Assembly (NCBI GenBank): GCA_017848205.1
Contig: JAGDDO010000195.1
Coordinates: 1 to 7,905 of the forward strand
DNA: 7,905 nucleotides
Reading direction: 5' to 3'
Source of the DNA: Oscillospiraceae bacterium
GTDB lineage: Bacteria > Bacillota_A > Clostridia > Oscillospirales > Ruminococcaceae
This document shows, in pieces, positions 6,280 through 7,905 of the stretch (positions within the stretch are counted from its first letter, which is position 1; the number at the start of each line of letters is the position of its first letter). A program made the position numbers and the translations under genes. The notes beneath the pieces are model-generated. The model saw only the letters and a program-made list of their open reading frames with translations. It was not told the DNA's origin and did no database searches.

Positions 6280-6321
6280 AAAGGCGCTGCGCACATCTGA
6301 AAGATGTACTCAGCGCCTTTT
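6280..6321. terminator. Bidirectional terminator between rhomboid and pseudouridine synthase genes
   Basis: AAAGGCGCTG (6280-6289) pairs with CAGCGCCTTT (6311-6320). After a 3x3 internal loop, ACATCT (6293-6298) pairs with AGATGT (6302-6307) around a GAA loop. The + strand has only four Ts after the stem. On the - strand a run of seven Us follows closely (from A6270-6276), so it serves the synthase gene at least as well. Confidence 0.85.
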
Positions 6322-6322
6322 G

Positions 6323-7279
6323 TTATGTTAAAAACCATATGTCGCGGCACTCGAACTCCCTGCCTTCAAGATAGGTAAGTACGTTTTCCTCTTCAGTTTT
6401 CCTGAACATGAGCCTGTATGCACACAGTGCCTGATATTCAAAGCCTGAATGCTCGTTTACCTCCCGCCTGCCGTACTTAGTATCTCCTACCAGGGGACAT
6501 CCTATAAACGCCATGTGCGCCCTTATCTGATGAGTACGCCCGGTAACGAGTTCAACTTCGGCAAGCACATATTCTCCGAAGGACGGATCCACTACCCTGT
6601 ATTTTGTAATGATCTGTTTGCTGCCTTCGAATTCCTCGTTCTTTACCGTAACAATGTTGGTGTCACTGTCTTTCCTGTGCCAGGCCGTAATAGTCGCCTT
6701 ATGCTTTTCCGGTAACGAAGAAAGAAGGCACAGATATTTCTTCACCACATTGTTTTCCCTGATCTTCTTGTTGATCTCACGGAGCGCTGCAGCATTTTTG
6801 GCTCCTATAACAATGCCGGCGGTATTCCTGTCAAGCCGGTTGCACAGTGCAGGAGCAAAGGAATTTTCTGAGGCCGGATCGTATTCTCCGTGTTTTACAA
6901 GATAATTCTTGAGTCTGTCTGCAAGTGTATCACTGTCGTTTTTGCTGTCACTGTGGACAATAACTCCCGGCTTCTTGTTCAGAACAATAATGTTTTCGTC
7001 TTCGTAAATAATATCTTCTTTTTTCAGGCATGATCCGCTGCGGAACACCTGTTTTTTTTCTGTTTTCTGATTTCCCAGAAGCTCATCGCTTATAAATATC
7101 TTAAGCTCATCACCTGACTTCAGCCTTGTTGATATTTCGCAGCGCTTGCCGTTGAGCTTGATGTTTTTGGTGCGTATAGCCTTGTACATCACACTTTTCT
7201 GCAATTCAGGAAACGCCTTTGTGATAAACTTGTCGAGCCGCTGATCAGCGTCATTGCTTTTTATTATAAACTGTTTCAT
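6323..7279 (-). CDS. RluA-family 23S rRNA/tRNA pseudouridine synthase
   Basis: This 318-residue protein has the standard RluC/RluD layout. An S4 RNA-binding domain (about 13-65) carries R-L-D-K-F-I and I-K-L-N-G-K-R. The catalytic domain (about 88-318) starts with I-I-Y-E-D-E-N-I-I-V-L-N-K-K-P-G. The active-site aspartate is Asp150 in N-R-L-D-R-N-T-A-G, where the common histidine before R-L-D is asparagine. The conserved T-G-R-T-H-Q-I-R-A-H-M-A lies at about 246-256. Such enzymes isomerise specific uridines in structured RNA, usually 23S rRNA. Sequence alone does not tell RluC-type from RluD-type specificity here. The start is the ATG with AAAGGTG on the - strand (7284-7290), 4 nt upstream. 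The gene has its own promoter about 170 nt upstream and a strongly structured leader between, suggesting control at the RNA level. It converges on the rhomboid gene and shares its terminator. Confidence 0.93.
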   Translation of the reverse strand: MKQFIIKSNDADQRLDKFITKAFPELQKSVMYKAIRTKNIKLNGKRCEISTRLKSGDELKIFISDELLGNQKTEKKQVFRSGSCLKKEDIIYEDENIIVLNKKPGVIVHSDSKNDSDTLADRLKNYLVKHGEYDPASENSFAPALCNRLDRNTAGIVIGAKNAAALREINKKIRENNVVKKYLCLLSSLPEKHKATITAWHRKDSDTNIVTVKNEEFEGSKQIITKYRVVDPSFGEYVLAEVELVTGRTHQIRAHMAFIGCPLVGDTKYGRREVNEHSGFEYQALCAYRLMFRKTEEENVLTYLEGREFECRDIWFLT

Positions 7280-7296
7280 AGATCACCTTTATTTTC

Positions 7297-7428
7297 AGAA
7301 GAAACACCGGTTAATGCACCTTAAGATTTATTCATAAATCTTAAACAGGTGTCCGGGACGAAGTCCGTTTCTCCTCCTCCCACAGATCCGGCGAAGCAGG
7401 ATCTGCGGTTGAACCAGTGTTTCCTTAA
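7297..7428 (-). ncRNA. Structured leader RNA of the pseudouridine synthase gene, unidentified class
   Basis: Read on the - strand, a 14-bp closing stem pairs GGAAACACUGGUU (plus 7412-7425) with AACCGGUGUUUCUU (plus 7299-7312). A second stem pairs plus 7380-7389 with 7399-7408 (10 bp, loop containing UUCG). A small GGAC/GUCC stem (7356-7359 with 7363-7366) follows. A long AU-rich hairpin (7321-7331 with 7334-7344) is clamped by CACC/GGTG (7317-7320 with 7348-7351). Three pairs (7300-7424, 7308-7416, 7382-7406) are G-U in the - strand RNA but A-C in the + strand, agreeing with the promoter direction. No U-tract follows, so it is not a terminator. The closing strand ends about 9 nt before the ribosome binding site. 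I recognise no known riboswitch core. Confidence 0.6.
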
Positions 7429-7450
7429 GTTAAGCCGTAATATAATACAA

Positions 7451-7479
7451 AGTATATCATATAACTGTCATATAGTCAA
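7451..7479 (-). promoter_or_regulatory. Sigma-A promoter of the pseudouridine synthase leader
   Basis: On the - strand, TTGACT (7474-7479), a 17-bp spacer and TATACT (7451-7456). Transcription should begin near 7444, about 18 nt before the first paired strand of the leader RNA. Confidence 0.82.
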
Positions 7480-7493
7480 CGGCAAATTTCTTT

Positions 7494-7508
7494 ATATACA
7501 TTGTATAT
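7494..7508. promoter_or_regulatory. Operator-like palindrome between divergent promoters
   Basis: ATATACA (7494-7500) and TGTATAT (7502-7508) form a perfect inverted repeat around one T. It lies in the 49 bp between the -35 boxes of the two divergent promoters (7479 and 7529). TTTATATACA recurs at 7571-7580, just after the rightward transcription start. It is a candidate repressor or activator site; in AT-rich DNA, chance is a real alternative. Confidence 0.4.
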
Positions 7509-7528
7509 TTGTTTCAACATTTTTGTAT

Positions 7529-7557
7529 TTGACTATGTGCATTTTTTATGATATAAT
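7529..7557 (+). promoter_or_regulatory. Sigma-A promoter of the rightward dehydrogenase gene
   Basis: TTGACT (7529-7534), a 17-bp spacer and a perfect TATAAT (7552-7557) preceded by TGA (extended -10). The predicted start is near 7564. Confidence 0.88.
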
Positions 7558-7598
7558 TATAGTAATGAATTTTATATACACCGGACGGAGGTGAAACA

Positions 7599-7637
7599 AT
7601 GAGTGTGAGAAAAAAATATCTGTCATCACTGCAGTAG
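7599..7637 (+). other. Twelve-codon open frame behind a strong ribosome binding site (MSVRKKYLSSLQ)
   Basis: GGAGGTG (7587-7593) lies 5 nt before this ATG and about 23 nt after the predicted transcription start, so ribosomes should start here. After 12 codons an in-frame TAG (7635-7637) stops translation. The frame downstream of this stop, from 7638 on, is the same one that encodes the dehydrogenase-like protein. Codons 4-6 are AGA AAA AAA, containing the heptamer A AAA AAA (7610-7616), a classical -1 slippery sequence. It is either a true leader peptide or the start of a gene broken by small indels. Confidence 0.5.
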
Positions 7638-7658
7638 ATCTCATGCAGTATACTGAGA

Positions 7659-7905
7659 ATGAAAAAACTGCATCTTGCAGAAAAATACACAGGTTCGGGA
7701 TCCATCCTTCATATTGCTGAAATAATGCGCAATGAAGGTGTTCGTAAAGTAATGATCGTTACCGACGACAATGTTTATGAAAACGGTATGACTTTCAGCT
7801 TTGAGGAACAGCTGGTCAGTTACGATATAGAATTCACTCACTTTACCGAAATTAACGGTAAGGCAGATCTGGAATGTATCGAAAAAGGAACGGAACTTTT
7901 TTTAA
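7659..7905 (+). CDS. Iron-containing alcohol dehydrogenase-like protein, N-terminal part (incomplete at window end)
   Basis: At least 82 residues are visible before the window ends. T-G-S-G-S-I (about 11-16) corresponds to the G-x-G-S-L near the N-terminus of group III (iron-dependent) alcohol dehydrogenases. R-K-V-M-I-V-T-D-D-N-V (about 29-39) matches the K-V-L-I-V-T-D strand of the Rossmann-like NAD(P) domain. A D-I-E-F-T-H-F-T-E strand and an E-C-I-E-K-G-T-E-L helix then fit the family order. The metal ligands would lie beyond the window. The ATG at 7659 has no good ribosome binding site, while the strong one at 7587 feeds an ATG at 7599 that meets a TAG at 7635. The family normally has 20 or more residues before the G-S-G-S segment, so the true start is probably 7599 with a disrupted coding stretch between. 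Other NAD-dependent members of the DHQS-like superfamily cannot be excluded. Confidence 0.6.
   Translation, partial: MKKLHLAEKYTGSGSILHIAEIMRNEGVRKVMIVTDDNVYENGMTFSFEEQLVSYDIEFTHFTEINGKADLECIEKGTELFL

Noticed and set aside
7297..7428. Insertion of a miniature inverted-repeat transposable element (TIR AAGGAAACACTGGTT)
   Set aside because: No target-site duplication was visible at either end, and the mismatch pattern favours RNA pairing in the transcribed strand. It is kept only as an alternative explanation in the findings.
7349..7594. 81-codon + strand open frame across the synthase leader
   Set aside because: It overlaps the - strand leader and both divergent promoters, has no usable ribosome binding site and a composition typical of non-coding DNA.

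Overview
The window looks like chromosomal DNA of a Gram-positive anaerobe of the class Clostridia, most like Ruminococcus/Oscillospiraceae. The reasons are moderate GC, strong AGGAGG-type ribosome binding sites, sigma-A type promoters that all have 17-bp spacers, a long-form (two-domain) ribosome hibernation factor, and lipobox lipoproteins. This placement is inference from style and protein content, not from a marker gene. No mobile element gene, CRISPR array, tRNA or rRNA was seen.

Layout. Positions 102-3935 (+) hold a tightly overlapping three-gene operon: a large lipoprotein of unknown function (829 aa) followed by two single-pass membrane proteins that resemble each other and the DUF4230 family. 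It ends in a bidirectional terminator shared with a convergent nicotinamidase/isochorismatase-type cysteine hydrolase (3993-4517, -). The 380-bp gap 4518-4897 holds the hydrolase promoter, a degenerate repeat/leader element, and the promoter and hairpin leader of the hibernation factor HPF (4898-5422, +), which ends in a perfect 17-bp-stem terminator. A rhomboid-family intramembrane protease (5669-6256, +) follows with its own promoter and a long hairpin leader. A second bidirectional terminator separates it from a convergent RluA-family pseudouridine synthase (6323-7279, -). The divergent intergenic region 7280-7598 holds that gene's promoter, a strongly structured ~130-nt leader RNA, an operator-like palindrome, and a promoter for a rightward gene. 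That gene looks like an iron-containing alcohol dehydrogenase whose N-terminal coding region is interrupted; it runs off the end of the window.

Most of the genes look like independent housekeeping transcription units. The most interesting thread is a set of non-coding elements. The leaders of the pseudouridine synthase and rhomboid genes both begin with an AGG(n)AAACACUG-like strand that pairs over a long distance with a 3' strand just before the ribosome binding site. Their G-U wobbles are compatible only with the strand transcribed by the adjacent promoter. A third copy, 25/30 identical to the synthase-leader 5' end, lies between the hydrolase and HPF genes. I could not match this motif to a riboswitch or RNA family that I know. 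It may be a leader-RNA family or an inverted-repeat element of the host genome.
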